Assembly (NCBI RefSeq): GCF_028993615.1
Contig: NZ_CP118632.1
Span: 496,001 to 560,000 of the forward strand
DNA length: 64,000 nt
Reading direction: 5' to 3'
Source: Herbaspirillum sp. WKF16
GTDB taxonomy: Bacteria > Pseudomonadota > Gammaproteobacteria > Burkholderiales > Burkholderiaceae_D
Made by a program: the position numbers and the translations under genes. The notes beneath the pieces are model-generated. The model saw only the letters and a program-made list of their open reading frames with translations. It had not been told where the DNA came from and did not search any database. Of the stretch, positions 8,563 through 20,374 are shown one piece after another. How positions within the stretch are numbered: position 1 is the first letter of the stretch; each line of letters starts with the position of its first letter.

Positions 8563-11500
8563 TCAGCCTTCATGCCGCGTCCCCTCGTCGGCCTGGTCCG
8601 CGCCCCGGCCGAACCACTTGCGCTTGACCCAGGCGCCCAGGTCGTCCAGGTAGGTATAGGCCACCGGCACCACCACCAGCGTGAGCAGCGAGGAGGTGAT
8701 GATGCCGCCGATCACCGCCTGGCCCATCGGGGCGCGCTGCTCGGAACCCTCGGCCACGCCGAAGGCCAGCGGCACCATGCCGAACACCATGGCCAGCGTG
8801 GTCATCAGGATCGGGCGCAGGCGCACGTGGGCAGCCTCCAGCAGCGCGGCGCCCCGCTCCATGCCTTCGCGGCGCGCCTGGTTGGCGAAGTCCACCAGCA
8901 GGATCGCGTTCTTGGTCACCAGGCCCATCAGCATGATGAAGCCGATGATGGAGAACATGTTGAGCGTGGAGCGGAAGAACATCAGCGCCAGGAACACGCC
9001 GATCAGCGTCAGCGGCAGCGAGGACATGATCGCGATCGGCTGCAGGAAGCTGGCGAACTGCGAGGCCAGGATCATGTAGATGAACACGATGGCCAGCGCC
9101 AGCGCGCCCACCGCGTAGCCGAAGGACTCGTTCATGCTCTTGGTCGAGCCGCCGATCTGGTAGCGGTAGCCCGGCGGCCAGTGGATGTTGTCCAGCATGG
9201 TCTTGATCTCGGCGTTGATCTGTCCCGCCGAGCGGCCCTGCGCGTTGGCCGAGAGCTCGACCTCGCGGTTCAGGTCGCGCCGGTTGATCTGGTTGGCGCC
9301 CAGCGTGTGCCTGATCTCGGCCACCTGGCGCAGCGGCACCATGCGCGGCGAGCCGTCCGAGTTGGTCAGCGTGCTGGCCAGCATCAGGCGCGAGAGGTCG
9401 TCCACGGTGTTGCGGTCCTTCAGCGACAGGCGCACGTTGACGTCGTAATTCTCGTCATCCGGCCCGCGCCAGCTGCTGGCCGCCTCGCCCGCCAGCAGCG
9501 GCGAGAGCGCATTGCCCAGCTGCGCCACGCCGATGCCCAGGTCGGAACCGATGTCGCGCCGCGGCTCGATCGAGATGGTGGGCTTTTGCGCCTTCAGGCT
9601 GGAGTCGAGGTCGACCACGCCATTCATCCTGCGCATCTGCGCTTCCACCTGCTCGGACAGGCGCGCCAGCTGCTGCAGGTCGGGGCCGAGCAGGCTGAAG
9701 CGGATCTGCTTGTTGTCGCCGCCCACGCCGTCCAGCGTGCCCACGTGGGTGATGCTGATGCCGGCCACGCGCGAGAGCTTCTCGCGCAGCAGCGGCGCCA
9801 TCTGGCCGGTGGTCAGGCTGCGTTGGCTGCGCGGCTTCAGGCGCACGAACACGGTCGCGTAGTTCTTGCCCTGGGCGTTGCCGGTGTTGACCGTGCTGTA
9901 GATGTCGGTGATCTCGGGGAACTGGCGCAGCACGGCCTCGACCTGGCGCACCTTGCTCTCGGTCAGCTCCAGCGAGGAGCCGACCGGGGTGAAGAAGGTG
10001 ACCCCGGTTTCCGAATAGTCCGCCTGCGGCACGAACTCCGAGCCGATCAGGCCGGCGGCCGGCAGCGCCAAGCCGCCGAAGAACGTGGCCAGCGCGATCA
10101 GCAATGTCGCCACGCGGTGCCTGAGCGACCAGCGCAGCATTTCCTGGTAGCGCGCCGACAGCCATTGCACCAGGCGGTCGAAGGCATGCAGCACGCGGCC
10201 GATGCTCTTGTCGTACCAGCCGGCCTTCCTGCCGTGCTCGCCGTGGGCATCCGGATCGGGCCAGATCGAGGACAGCATCGGGTCCAGCGTGAAGGACACG
10301 AACATCGAGATCAGCACCGCCGCGGCCACCGTCACGCCGAACTGGTGGAAGAAGCGGCCGATGATGCCGCCCATGAAGCCCACCGGCAGGAACACCGCGA
10401 CGATGGAGAAGGTCGTCGCCAGCACCGCCAGGCCGATTTCCTGCGTGCCCTCCAGCGCCGCCATGCGGTGCGACTTGAACTTGCCGTGCACCTTCATGCC
10501 GGCATGGCGCACGATGTTCTCCCGTACCACGATGGCGTCGTCGATCAGCAGCCCCACGCACAGCGACAGCGCCATCAGCGTGATCATGTTGATGGTGAAG
10601 CCGAACATGTACATGAACAGGAAGGTGCCGATCAGCGCCACCGGCAGCGTCAGGCCGGTGATCACGGTGGAGCGCCAGGAGTTCAGGAACAGGAACACGA
10701 TGGCCACCGTCAGCAGCGCGCCCTCGATCAGCGTGCGCCGCACGTTCTCGACCCCGGTGCGGATCTGGCGCGAGCCGTCCTTGACGATCTCCAGCGTCAC
10801 GCCCGGATAGAGCTTCTCGAAGCTGGGCCCCATGTCGGCCATGGCGCGCTTCAAGCCGTCGGCCACGTCGATGGTGTTCTGGCCCTGGGCCTTGAGGATG
10901 TCCAGCGCCAGCGTGCGGCGGCCGTTGTAGAGCGCCAGCGTCTCCTGCTCCTCCTGGCCGTCGACCACGTTGGCGACCTGCTCCAGCGTCACCGGCTGGC
11001 CGCCGCGGCGCGCCACGATGATGCGCCTGAAGTCTTCCGGATTCTTCAGCCGGCCCTGCACCTGCACCGTCTTTTCCGCGTCCAGCGTGCGGATGGCGCC
11101 GGTGGGCAGCTCCTGGTTCTCGTTCCTGACGGCATCGATGATCTGGTTCACGCCTACGCCCAGCGCTTCCATCTCGGCCGGCTTGACGTAGATGTTGACC
11201 TCGCGCTTGACGCCGCCCACCAGCGTCACCGAGCCCACGCCGCGCACGTTTTCCAGGCGCTTCTTGATGACCTGGTCGGCGATGGTGGTCAGCTCGCGCA
11301 AGGTGCGCGGCTTGGCGCCGGGCGCGTTGGAAACCGAGATCGAGAAGATCGGCTGGTCGGCCGGGTCGAAGCGGGTGATGCGCGGCTCATCCACCTCCTT
11401 GCGGAACGCCGCCTTCACCAGCGCGACCTTCTCGCGCACGTCCTGCGCGGCCAGCGCCGGGTCGACGGTCAGGTCGAACTGCACGATCACCACCGACAGG

Positions 11501-11760
11501 CCTTCGTAGGAGTGCGACATCAGCGTATCGATGCCGTTGATGGTGTTGACCGACTCCTCGATCTTGCGGGTGACGTCGGACTCGACGTTCTCGGGCGAGG
11601 CGCCGGGGTAGCTGGTCTGCACCACCACCACCGGGAAGGTGATGTCGGGGAACTGGTCGACCCGCATGCGCTGGTAGGAGAACAGGCCCAGCACCACGAA
11701 GGCCATCATCATCATGGTGGCCAGGACCGGGTTGCCGATCGAGATGCGCGTGAACCACAT
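8563..11760 (-). CDS. RND efflux pump, second system (MdtB/MdtF-like HAE1)
   Basis: 1065 residues. It starts MWFTRISIGNPVLATMMMMAF. The proton-relay aspartates are in GLLIDDAIVVRENI and the lysine in LVTKNAILLVDFANQ, so the pump should be active. The sequence type (RMRVDQFPDITFPVV, SAGQINAEIKTML) is closer to MdtBC-like and uncharacterised multidrug pumps than to AcrB. It starts 3 bases after the adaptor stop. No outer-membrane channel gene follows; transcription stops at 8489-8527. It presumably borrows a channel such as the TolC at 5931. Confidence 0.93.
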   Translation of the reverse strand: MWFTRISIGNPVLATMMMMAFVVLGLFSYQRMRVDQFPDITFPVVVVQTSYPGASPENVESDVTRKIEESVNTINGIDTLMSHSYEGLSVVIVQFDLTVDPALAAQDVREKVALVKAAFRKEVDEPRITRFDPADQPIFSISVSNAPGAKPRTLRELTTIADQVIKKRLENVRGVGSVTLVGGVKREVNIYVKPAEMEALGVGVNQIIDAVRNENQELPTGAIRTLDAEKTVQVQGRLKNPEDFRRIIVARRGGQPVTLEQVANVVDGQEEQETLALYNGRRTLALDILKAQGQNTIDVADGLKRAMADMGPSFEKLYPGVTLEIVKDGSRQIRTGVENVRRTLIEGALLTVAIVFLFLNSWRSTVITGLTLPVALIGTFLFMYMFGFTINMITLMALSLCVGLLIDDAIVVRENIVRHAGMKVHGKFKSHRMAALEGTQEIGLAVLATTFSIVAVFLPVGFMGGIIGRFFHQFGVTVAAAVLISMFVSFTLDPMLSSIWPDPDAHGEHGRKAGWYDKSIGRVLHAFDRLVQWLSARYQEMLRWSLRHRVATLLIALATFFGGLALPAAGLIGSEFVPQADYSETGVTFFTPVGSSLELTESKVRQVEAVLRQFPEITDIYSTVNTGNAQGKNYATVFVRLKPRSQRSLTTGQMAPLLREKLSRVAGISITHVGTLDGVGGDNKQIRFSLLGPDLQQLARLSEQVEAQMRRMNGVVDLDSSLKAQKPTISIEPRRDIGSDLGIGVAQLGNALSPLLAGEAASSWRGPDDENYDVNVRLSLKDRNTVDDLSRLMLASTLTNSDGSPRMVPLRQVAEIRHTLGANQINRRDLNREVELSANAQGRSAGQINAEIKTMLDNIHWPPGYRYQIGGSTKSMNESFGYAVGALALAIVFIYMILASQFASFLQPIAIMSSLPLTLIGVFLALMFFRSTLNMFSIIGFIMLMGLVTKNAILLVDFANQARREGMERGAALLEAAHVRLRPILMTTLAMVFGMVPLAFGVAEGSEQRAPMGQAVIGGIITSSLLTLVVVPVAYTYLDDLGAWVKRKWFGRGADQADEGTRHEG

Positions 11761-11763
11761 CGT

Positions 11764-13014
11764 TCAACGTCCCTGTGGCTGGGTGGAGGGATTGGCGGGC
11801 GGCGCCGGCGGGGCGATGCCTGCTTGCGCCGCCTGCGCCGGGATGGCGGCCGACGTCGTCGGCGCCGCGCCGCCCGGCTGCAGCACGCGCACCGGCGTGC
11901 CGTCGCGCATGATGCCCAGGTTGGCGCGGACGATCTGCGCGCCCGCGGCCAGGCCGCTGACGATCTCGACCGCGTTGCCGTCCCCGGCGCGGCCCTGCAT
12001 GCCGGTCACCACCGGCCGGCGCGCCAGCGCGCCGTTCTCGATGGCGTAGACGTAGGCGTTGCCGTCCTCGACCTGGATCGCGGTGGCCGGCGCCGACAGC
12101 GCCTGCGCCTTTTTCTCCAGCGTCAGGCTGGCGTCGGCGAACATGCCGGCGCGCAAGAGACCCTGCGGATTGTCCACCCGCACATAGACCATGATCGAGC
12201 GCGACCCCGACTGCGTGGCCGGATTGATGCGCGCCACGCGGCCCGCCACCTTTTGCGGCAGGCCCTCCACCGCCACCTGCACCTCCTGGCCGACCTGCAC
12301 CTTGAGGATGTCGTTGGTCGGCACCGGCGCCTCCAGCTCCATCTGCGACAGGTCGACCACGTCCAGCAGCTTGCCGTCGACCGCCACCTTCTCGCCCGGC
12401 TGCACGTTGCGCGCGCTGATCAGGCCGTTCATGGGCGTGCGCACCACGGTATCGGACAAGGCCTTGCGGGCCACCTCCAGCGCGCCGCGCGCGGAGTCGA
12501 CGTTGGCGCGGGCGATATCGAACTGGCTGGCGGCGGTATCGAAGGCGTTGCGCGAGATGAAGCCGCGGTCCAGCAGCGTCTGGTTGTTGTTGCGGGTCTG
12601 GGTGGCAATGTCCAGCTGGCCTTGCGAGGCCACCAGCGCGCCGCGCGCCTGGTCGACCTTGGCCTGGTAATCGGCGGCGTCGATACGGGCCAGCACCTGG
12701 CCTTCCTTGACCGCTTCGCCCTCGCGCACCAGCACCTGCTGCACCTCGCCGGCCACGCGCGCCTTCACCGAGGCCTGGTTGAGCGCGCGCAGCGCGCCCG
12801 ACAGCGGCAGCACCTGGCGCAGCTCGCCGCTGCCCACGGTGTACAGGTCGCCGGGCAGGAACTCCATGGCGCTGGGGGCGGCCGAGGCCGCCGCCGCGGT
12901 TTTCGCCGCATCCGGCGCGCCGCGTTTTTTCAGCAGCATCGCTGCCGCCACCAGCAGCACCACCGCCAGCAAGGTCCACCGCAGCCAGCGGCGTTTGAGG
13001 AAGGAAAGCGTCAT
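11764..13014 (-). CDS. RND efflux periplasmic adaptor protein, second system
   Basis: 416 residues from ATG 13014 (MTLSFLKRRWLRWTLL). Unlike the first adaptor it has no lipobox; a single N-terminal membrane helix (about residues 12-28) anchors it. Lipoyl halves (ASVKARVAGEVQQVLVREGEAVKEGQVLARID) and the beta-barrel strand (GLLRAGMFADASLTLE) are visible. A Pro/Ala-rich tail of about 35 residues ends the protein. The frame is open upstream to 13404 but runs antisense-like through the TetR gene. It lies 62 bases after the TetR gene and 3 before the pump. Confidence 0.92.
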   Translation of the reverse strand: MTLSFLKRRWLRWTLLAVVLLVAAAMLLKKRGAPDAAKTAAAASAAPSAMEFLPGDLYTVGSGELRQVLPLSGALRALNQASVKARVAGEVQQVLVREGEAVKEGQVLARIDAADYQAKVDQARGALVASQGQLDIATQTRNNNQTLLDRGFISRNAFDTAASQFDIARANVDSARGALEVARKALSDTVVRTPMNGLISARNVQPGEKVAVDGKLLDVVDLSQMELEAPVPTNDILKVQVGQEVQVAVEGLPQKVAGRVARINPATQSGSRSIMVYVRVDNPQGLLRAGMFADASLTLEKKAQALSAPATAIQVEDGNAYVYAIENGALARRPVVTGMQGRAGDGNAVEIVSGLAAGAQIVRANLGIMRDGTPVRVLQPGGAAPTTSAAIPAQAAQAGIAPPAPPANPSTQPQGR

Positions 13015-13076
13015 TCGGATAGTCCCGGGGGTTGTGCCTGCTGACGTTTGCGCAGGCTTTTTATTGTGAGCGGCGT

Positions 13077-13706
13077 TCAGGCCTTGAGGCCGTTGATGCA
13101 CAGGTCGATCAGGCTGGCCAGGTAGGCTTGCGGGTCGATGCGGGTGATCGAGCAGGGGCCGAAGGACTGGTCCCACAGCATCAGCATCACCACCGGCGCC
13201 ACGATCACCTTCTTCATGGCCTCGGCGTCGACCGCGCGGAATTCGCCGCGCGCCATGCCGCGCTCGAGCATGCGCACGATCATGGCGTCGCTGCGCACGA
13301 TCACTTCGTCGTGATAGAAGCGCGCCAGCTCGGGGAAATTGCCCGATTCCGCCACCATCAGCTTGGAAATGCCGTTCAGCCCGGAGCGCGAGGCCGTCTC
13401 CCACCAGCCCGTGATCAGTTCGCGCAGCAGCTCGGCGCTGGCGCCGGCATAGCCGTCCACCATGGCCTCGGCTTCATCGAGCAGCGGCAGCATGTTGGCG
13501 CGCACGACCGACTTGAACAGGCCTTCCTTGTTCTCGAAATACAGGTACAGCGTGCCCTTGGATACCCCGGCGCGGGCGGCCACGTCTTCCAGGCGCGTGG
13601 CCGCATAGCCGCGTTCGACGAACAGCTGCAGCGCCGCCGCCAGCAATTCCTGCGGGCGATCCTGCTTGCGGCGTTCCCAGCGGGGTTCTTTGGCGGCTTC
13701 GGACAT
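13077..13706 (-). CDS. TetR-family regulator of the second RND operon
   Basis: 209 residues from ATG 13706; a TTG at 13715 is possible but less likely. The helix-turn-helix is seen at RPQELLAAALQLFVERGYAATRLEDVAARAGVSKG in two steps (about residues 16-50), then TLYLYFENKEGLFKSVV. The C-terminal half is of the TetR_C type with WWETASRSGLNGISKLMVAE. It is the first gene of the same-strand adaptor-pump cluster, so it probably autoregulates the whole unit. No clear operator dyad was found in the upstream gap. Confidence 0.9.
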   Translation of the reverse strand: MSEAAKEPRWERRKQDRPQELLAAALQLFVERGYAATRLEDVAARAGVSKGTLYLYFENKEGLFKSVVRANMLPLLDEAEAMVDGYAGASAELLRELITGWWETASRSGLNGISKLMVAESGNFPELARFYHDEVIVRSDAMIVRMLERGMARGEFRAVDAEAMKKVIVAPVVMLMLWDQSFGPCSITRIDPQAYLASLIDLCINGLKA

Positions 13707-13950
13707 GGAGGGCAAGGCGCGGCGGCCGGCCTGTTTTCATATCGAAAAAAGACGAGCTTGACGCTAAATTACCGAGGAGTCAGCAATGTAAGTGGCAAAG
13801 TCCAAGCCGTCAAGGAGGCGGCGCAAGCGAAGGCGTAAGCGAATGTAAAGCCGCCGCCGGCGACGGCTCCGCTACAATAGCGGGCCGCGGCTGCCCGCCC
13901 GCCGGGTTGACGATTTGCTATCCCGACCCGCTATCCCGATCCGCCATTCC

Positions 13951-14211
13951 ATGAACTGCCGACCCCAGTGCGGCGCCTGCTGCACGGCGCCTTCCATCAC
14001 CAGCCCGATTCCCGGCATGCCCGACGGCAAGCCGGCCGGCGTGCCCTGCGTGCAACTGGACGAGTCGATGCGCTGCCGCATCTTCGGCCGTCCCGAGCGC
14101 CCGGCCTTCTGCGGCGGCCTGCAACCCTCGGCCGAGATGTGCGGCGCCAGCGCCGCGGCCGCGATGTTCTGGCTGGGCGAGCTGGAGGCGGCGACGGCGC
14201 CGGCTGCCTGA
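13951..14211 (+). CDS. YkgJ-family cysteine-cluster protein (probable Fe-S or Zn binding)
   Basis: 86 residues from ATG 13951; an upstream TTG at 13915 would add 12 residues. Cysteines are arranged as [12 protein letters not shown] near the N-terminus, then PCVQL, MRCRIF, FCGGLQP and MCGAS, the pattern of the YkgJ/UPF0153 family, which likely binds iron-sulfur or zinc. The biochemical role of the family is not established. A TACAAT at 13873-13878 may be its -10 element. It converges on the arsC-like gene with only 19 bases between stops. Confidence 0.85.
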   Translation: MNCRPQCGACCTAPSITSPIPGMPDGKPAGVPCVQLDESMRCRIFGRPERPAFCGGLQPSAEMCGASAAAAMFWLGELEAATAPAA

Positions 14212-14230
14212 GCCGCCCTGCCGATTCACG

Positions 14231-14584
14231 TCAGGGGAAGATCTCTGCCAGCCGTTCGCTCGGCCGCACCAGCATCGTGCCCTTGGGCGCCACCACGATG
14301 GGCCGGTTGATCAGGATGGGATGCGCCATCATGGCGTCGAGCAATTGTTCGTCGCTCACCGAGGGCGCGTCCAGGCCCAGCTCCTTGAACAGCGCTTCCT
14401 TGGTGCGCACCACCTCGCGCACCGGCACGCCCATGGCGGCGATCAGCTTTTCCAGCGTGGCGCGGTCGGGCGGCGTTTTCAGGTATTCGATCACCACGGG
14501 CTCGGCGCCGCCGTCGCGCAGGGCTTGCAGCACGTTGCGCGAGGTGCCGCACCGGGGATTGTGGTAGATGGTGATGTCGCTCAT
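14231..14584 (-). CDS. arsC: Arsenate reductase, glutaredoxin-dependent ArsC family
   Basis: 117 residues. The catalytic loop HNPRCGTSR places the nucleophilic Cys at residue 12. The PILINRPIV segment near residue 92 matches the second conserved region of plasmid-type ArsC, which reduces arsenate to arsenite with glutathione and glutaredoxin. No arsB, acr3 or arsR lies nearby, so this is an orphan copy of the kind common on chromosomes. The Spx/YffB branch shares the fold, but the longer RCGTSR and HPILINRP motifs fit ArsC. Confidence 0.9.
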   Translation of the reverse strand: MSDITIYHNPRCGTSRNVLQALRDGGAEPVVIEYLKTPPDRATLEKLIAAMGVPVREVVRTKEALFKELGLDAPSVSDEQLLDAMMAHPILINRPIVVAPKGTMLVRPSERLAEIFP

Positions 14585-14793
14585 GCAAGTCCTTTCTGGC
14601 GGCGCGGGTGGCCATGGAAAGGCGACATGTTAACGCCGGTAAGCGGATATCGCAGGGCGACGGCTCGCGTATTGTAAAATTTCGGTTTGTTGCGGCGCAC
14701 CTTCCTGAGCAAGCGCGGTCAAACCGCCGGTTTTTGATTTCCCCCGCCACGTTTTCCCGTTCAACTCCACAAAAGAAGCCACCCAGCCACCGT

Positions 14794-15648
14794 ATGGATA
14801 CCATCCTCGCGCTCAAGGCGCTCATCATGGGCGTCGTCGAAGGCCTGACCGAATTCCTGCCCATCTCCTCCACCGGCCACCTGATCCTGGCCAACAGCCT
14901 GCTGCAGTTCACCGGCCCCACTTTCTCCAAGGAAAAAGCCGACGTCTTCGAGATCGTGATCCAGGCCGGCGCCATCCTGGCCGTGTGCTGGGAATTCCGC
15001 GCCCGCATCGCCGCCGTGCTGACCGGCCTGTTCACCGACCGCCGCGCGCAGCGCCTGGTGATCAACCTGATCATCGCCTTCCTGCCGGCGGCCATCCTCG
15101 GCTTCCTGTTCAGCCGCAGGATCAAGGAGGTGCTGTTCAACCCGGTCGCGGTGGCCGTCGCCTTCATCGTCGGCGGCCTGATCATCCTGTGGGTGGAGCG
15201 TCGCAACAAGGACCGCATGAGCATGGCCTCGGCGCGCATCGAGACGGTCGACGACATGACGCCGCTGGACGCGCTCAAGGTCGGCATCGCCCAGGCCTTT
15301 GCGCTGATCCCCGGCACCAGCCGCTCGGGCGCGACCATCATCGGCGGCATGATGTTCGGCCTGTCGCGCAAGGCGGCTACCGAGTTCTCGTTCTTCCTGG
15401 CCATCCCGACCCTGTTCGCGGCCACCATCTATTCGCTCTACAAGGAGCGCGCGCTGCTGTCGGCGGCCGACGTGCCGCTGTTCACGGTGGGCACCGTGGC
15501 CGCCTTCGTCTCGGCCTTCCTGTGCGTGCGCTGGCTGCTGCGCTACATCAGCTCGCATGACTTCACCGTGTTCGCCTGGTACCGCATCGTGTTCGGTATC
15601 GTGGTGCTGGTCACGGCCTACACCGGCACCGTGGTCTGGATGGAATAA
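14794..15648 (+). CDS. uppP: Undecaprenyl-diphosphatase UppP (BacA), first copy
   Basis: 284 residues from ATG 14794 ([17 protein letters not shown]). The two signature regions are [17 protein letters not shown] (active-site Glu and Ser/His) and [14 protein letters not shown]. About eight membrane helices are expected. It recycles the lipid carrier of peptidoglycan and other envelope polymers by removing a phosphate on the periplasmic face, and gives bacitracin tolerance when abundant. The upstream open frame to 14608 is not coding in character. A second, diverged copy follows 104 bases downstream. Confidence 0.95.
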   Translation: MDTILALKALIMGVVEGLTEFLPISSTGHLILANSLLQFTGPTFSKEKADVFEIVIQAGAILAVCWEFRARIAAVLTGLFTDRRAQRLVINLIIAFLPAAILGFLFSRRIKEVLFNPVAVAVAFIVGGLIILWVERRNKDRMSMASARIETVDDMTPLDALKVGIAQAFALIPGTSRSGATIIGGMMFGLSRKAATEFSFFLAIPTLFAATIYSLYKERALLSAADVPLFTVGTVAAFVSAFLCVRWLLRYISSHDFTVFAWYRIVFGIVVLVTAYTGTVVWME

Positions 15649-15752
15649 GCCCGCGCCCGGCGCTTGCGCGCTACACTGCCGTACCCGCCGGACGCCTCGA
15701 TGCGTCCGGCGTCACTTATAACCTTCGCCAATCCCTTCCAGAGAACATCCAC

Positions 15753-16625
15753 ATGGCCAATGTCTGCAGCGCCGGCCTCGATATCGGCTTCGCCTCCCTG
15801 AGCTACGCGCAGATCGGTTTCCTGGGCATCGTCCAGGGCATCACCGAGCTGCTGCCCATTTCCTCCACCGCCCATATGCGCGTGGTGCCGGCCTTCCTCG
15901 GCTGGCACGATCCCGGTTCGGCCTTTTCCGCGGCCATGCAGCTGGCGGCGCTGGCGGCGGTGATCAGTTACTTCCGGCGCGACGTCGCCGCGGTCACCGG
16001 CGGCAGCGTGGCGGCCTGGCGCCGGCGCGATTTCGACGATCCGATGTTCAAGCTGGCCGTGGCCATCATCCTGGCCACGATTCCCATCGGCATCGCCGGC
16101 CTGGCGCTGTCGCACGTGTTGAACGCCTGCGGCTCGCCGCTGCGCAGCCTGACCGTGATCGGCTGGTCTTGCATCGCCATGGCCATCTTGCTGGCGATTT
16201 CCGAGCTGGTGTGCCGTCATCGCCGCAGCGTCGACCAGATGCGCCTGCGCGACGCCCTGATCGTCGGCCTGGCGCAGGTCGGCGCGCTCATCCCCGGCGT
16301 CTCGCGTTCGGGCTCGACGCTGACGGCCGCGCTGTTCCTGAATTTCCGCCGCGAGGAGGCCGCCCGCTTCTCCTTCCTGCTGGGCTTGCCGGCCATCGCG
16401 CTGGCCGGCCTGAAGGAACTGGCCGTGCTGCTGCACGCCCACATCCCGCTGGAGGCCTGGGGCGTGCTGCTGTTCGGGCTCGCCGTGGCGAGCGTGTCGG
16501 CGTTTGCCGCGATCTGGGGCCTGATGAAATTCCTTGAGAGGTTTTCGACCTGGCCCTTCATCGTTTATCGAGCCGCGCTGGGCGCTTTCCTGCTTTTCGC
16601 TGTGGCCCGCGGTTGGCTGCAATAA
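15753..16625 (+). CDS. Undecaprenyl-diphosphatase-like protein, second diverged copy
   Basis: 290 residues. It keeps the family signatures in altered form: QGITELLPISSTAHMRV and IPGVSRSGSTLTAALF, so the catalytic Glu, Ser, His and Arg appear conserved. The rest is clearly different from the copy at 14794, with a longer loop after helix 3 (GGSVAAWRRRDFDD). It may be a functional isoenzyme or may act on another polyprenyl diphosphate. Its stop codon overlaps a TAAAAT -10-like element of the recQ gene. Confidence 0.88.
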   Translation: MANVCSAGLDIGFASLSYAQIGFLGIVQGITELLPISSTAHMRVVPAFLGWHDPGSAFSAAMQLAALAAVISYFRRDVAAVTGGSVAAWRRRDFDDPMFKLAVAIILATIPIGIAGLALSHVLNACGSPLRSLTVIGWSCIAMAILLAISELVCRHRRSVDQMRLRDALIVGLAQVGALIPGVSRSGSTLTAALFLNFRREEAARFSFLLGLPAIALAGLKELAVLLHAHIPLEAWGVLLFGLAVASVSAFAAIWGLMKFLERFSTWPFIVYRAALGAFLLFAVARGWLQ

Positions 16626-16666
16626 AATAGCGTCTTTGCTCCACCTACCGGCACCGCTCCCCATCC

Positions 16667-18520
<1,854 letters not shown>

Positions 18521-18640
18521 GGCCTCCGGCCACCCGCACGCGCCGGCGTCCCAGGAGGCGCCCCAATCCCCGCGATCGCCACGATCCGGGCGCCTTTCCC
18601 TGCCTGCGCCTAGCGAAATTTTTTGGGTTTTGACCAACGT

Positions 18641-18672
18641 CTCTTCGTCCCGCCGCTTGCCGGGGCGAAGAG
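18641..18672 (+). promoter_or_regulatory. Stem-loop in the leader of the first chemoreceptor gene
   Basis: CTCTTCGTCCCG pairs with CGGGGCGAAGAG (12 pairs, one of them G-T) around an 8-base loop. No T tract follows on either strand, so it is not an ordinary terminator. It ends 35 bases before the ATG of the chemoreceptor gene and could stabilise or regulate the leader. Confidence 0.45.
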
Positions 18673-18707
18673 GCGTTCATCATGTGGCGACCATTCTCGG
18701 GGGACAC

Positions 18708-20360
18708 ATGAAACTCAACGACTTCAAGATAGGCTTGCGCCTGGGCATGCTGGCGGCCCTGCTGCTGGCCATTACGGCGTTCATCGGCATGCGCAGCTGG
18801 ATGGTGCTCGATGAGATCTACAGCCAGGGCGAACAGGCGATGCGCCAGGGCGCGCTGGTCGAACAGTCGGTCGACGCGGCGCGCGGCGCCCAGGTGCAGT
18901 TCAAGATCCAGGTCCAGGAATGGAAGAACATCCTGCTGCGCGGCGGGGATCCCGAGGCCTTCATCAAATACCGCCAGGCCCTGATCGACGAGAGCGCCGC
19001 CACCCAGGCGTCGCTGAAAAGGCTGGAGAAGCTCATGCCGCAGATCGGCATGGATGGCGCCGCCGCCCACAAGGCGCAGGCGGCCCATGCCGAGCTGCTG
19101 GCCCGGTACCTCGATGCGCTCAAGGCCCACGCGCCGGTCGACCCGTCCTCGGTCGGCCGCATCGACCGGCAGGTCAAGGGCGTGGATCGCCTGCCCACCA
19201 AAATGATCGACGACATCGTCGCCGCCGTGCTGGCGCACGGGCAGGCCGTGCGCGCCGCAGCCGCCGCCGACACCCTTTCCTCCTACCGCCGTGAACGGGC
19301 CTGGCTGATCGCGGCGATCGCGCTGTCGCTGCTGGCGGGCGCGGGCATCACCTGGTGGCAGGTGCGCAGCATCGTGCTGCCGCTGGAGGCGGCGGTCAAG
19401 GTGGCGCGCATGGTGGCCGCCGGCGACCTGCGCGCGGGACTGGCGGTGTCCGGCCGGGACGAGACCGCCAACCTGCTGCACTCACTGAAGGCGATGAACG
19501 GCAACCTGGCCAACATCGTCGCCGAGGTGCGGCACGGCACCGTTGCCATCACGGCGGCCGCCACCGAGATCGCCGGTGGCAACCGCGACCTGTCCGAGCG
19601 TACCGAGGAACAGGCCGGCTTCCTGGAAGAGACAGCGGCCTCGATGGAGCAGATTACCTCCACCGTGCGCAAGAACGCCGACAACGCGCATCACGCCAAC
19701 CAGCTGGCCGGGGAAGCCTCGGGCGTGGCGGTGCGGGGCGGCGAGATGGTCGGCGCGGTGGTGCAGACCATGCAGGCCATCGAGGAGAGTTCGCACAAGA
19801 TCGTCCACATCATCGGCGTGATCGACGGGATCGCCTTCCAGACCAACATCCTGGCCCTGAACGCCGCAGTGGAAGCCGCCCGCGCCGGCGAACAGGGGCG
19901 CGGCTTCGCGGTGGTCGCCTCGGAAGTGCGCAGCCTGGCGCAACGCAGCGCCACCGCCGCCAAGGAAATCAAGGAGTTGATCAACGACTCGGTGGGCAAG
20001 ATCAGCACCGGCACCTCGCTGGTCGGCGGCGCCGGCGACACCATGCAGGAAATCGTCGCGGCGATCCGGAAGGTTGCCGCCATCATGGATGAGATCACCA
20101 ACGCCAACCGCGAACAAAGCGCCGGCATCGACGAGGTCAACCAGGCGCTGATCAGGATGGACGGCGTGACCCAGCAAAACGCCGCGCTGGTCGAGCAGGC
20201 CGCCGCGGCGGCCGAGAGCATGCAGGACCAGGCGGAGGCCTTGCAGCGGGCGGTGGCGGTGTTCAAGCTCGGGGAGGAATCGGCGGCGCCAATGCAAAAA
20301 CGGCATGTCCCGCAAGGACATGCCGTTTCGCATGCGGGCAGCCTGCCCGGATCGCCGTAG
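18708..20360 (+). CDS. Methyl-accepting chemotaxis protein (periplasmic four-helix sensor, HAMP)
   Basis: 550 residues from ATG 18708 ([13 protein letters not shown]) after a GGGGGA ribosome site. Helix 1 spans about residues 10-30. A periplasmic helical sensor follows to about 190, and helix 2 lies near 200-218 ([20 protein letters not shown]), then HAMP and the signalling hairpin with the invariant tip [22 protein letters not shown]. There is no C-terminal NWETF-type pentapeptide. Ligand is unknown. The last 20 or so codons contain a strong hairpin that serves the opposite strand (20296-20328). Confidence 0.94.
   Translation: MKLNDFKIGLRLGMLAALLLAITAFIGMRSWMVLDEIYSQGEQAMRQGALVEQSVDAARGAQVQFKIQVQEWKNILLRGGDPEAFIKYRQALIDESAATQASLKRLEKLMPQIGMDGAAAHKAQAAHAELLARYLDALKAHAPVDPSSVGRIDRQVKGVDRLPTKMIDDIVAAVLAHGQAVRAAAAADTLSSYRRERAWLIAAIALSLLAGAGITWWQVRSIVLPLEAAVKVARMVAAGDLRAGLAVSGRDETANLLHSLKAMNGNLANIVAEVRHGTVAITAAATEIAGGNRDLSERTEEQAGFLEETAASMEQITSTVRKNADNAHHANQLAGEASGVAVRGGEMVGAVVQTMQAIEESSHKIVHIIGVIDGIAFQTNILALNAAVEAARAGEQGRGFAVVASEVRSLAQRSATAAKEIKELINDSVGKISTGTSLVGGAGDTMQEIVAAIRKVAAIMDEITNANREQSAGIDEVNQALIRMDGVTQQNAALVEQAAAAAESMQDQAEALQRAVAVFKLGEESAAPMQKRHVPQGHAVSHAGSLPGSP
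20296..20328 (-). terminator. Terminator of trmB, embedded in the 3' coding end of the chemoreceptor gene
   Basis: The minus strand reads AAACGGCATGTCC, loop TTGCG, then GGACATGCCG followed by five T residues: a 10-pair perfect stem, 13 with the A-T extension. It lies 47 bases after the trmB stop and within the last 22 codons of the convergent chemoreceptor gene. Confidence 0.8.
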
Positions 20361-20374
20361 TCAGGCGGCCCGGC

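Noticed and set aside
8530..13044. 1504-codon plus-strand frame opposite the second RND operon
   Set aside because: Runs through three real genes antisense, with Arg/His/Gln-rich translation and no domain.
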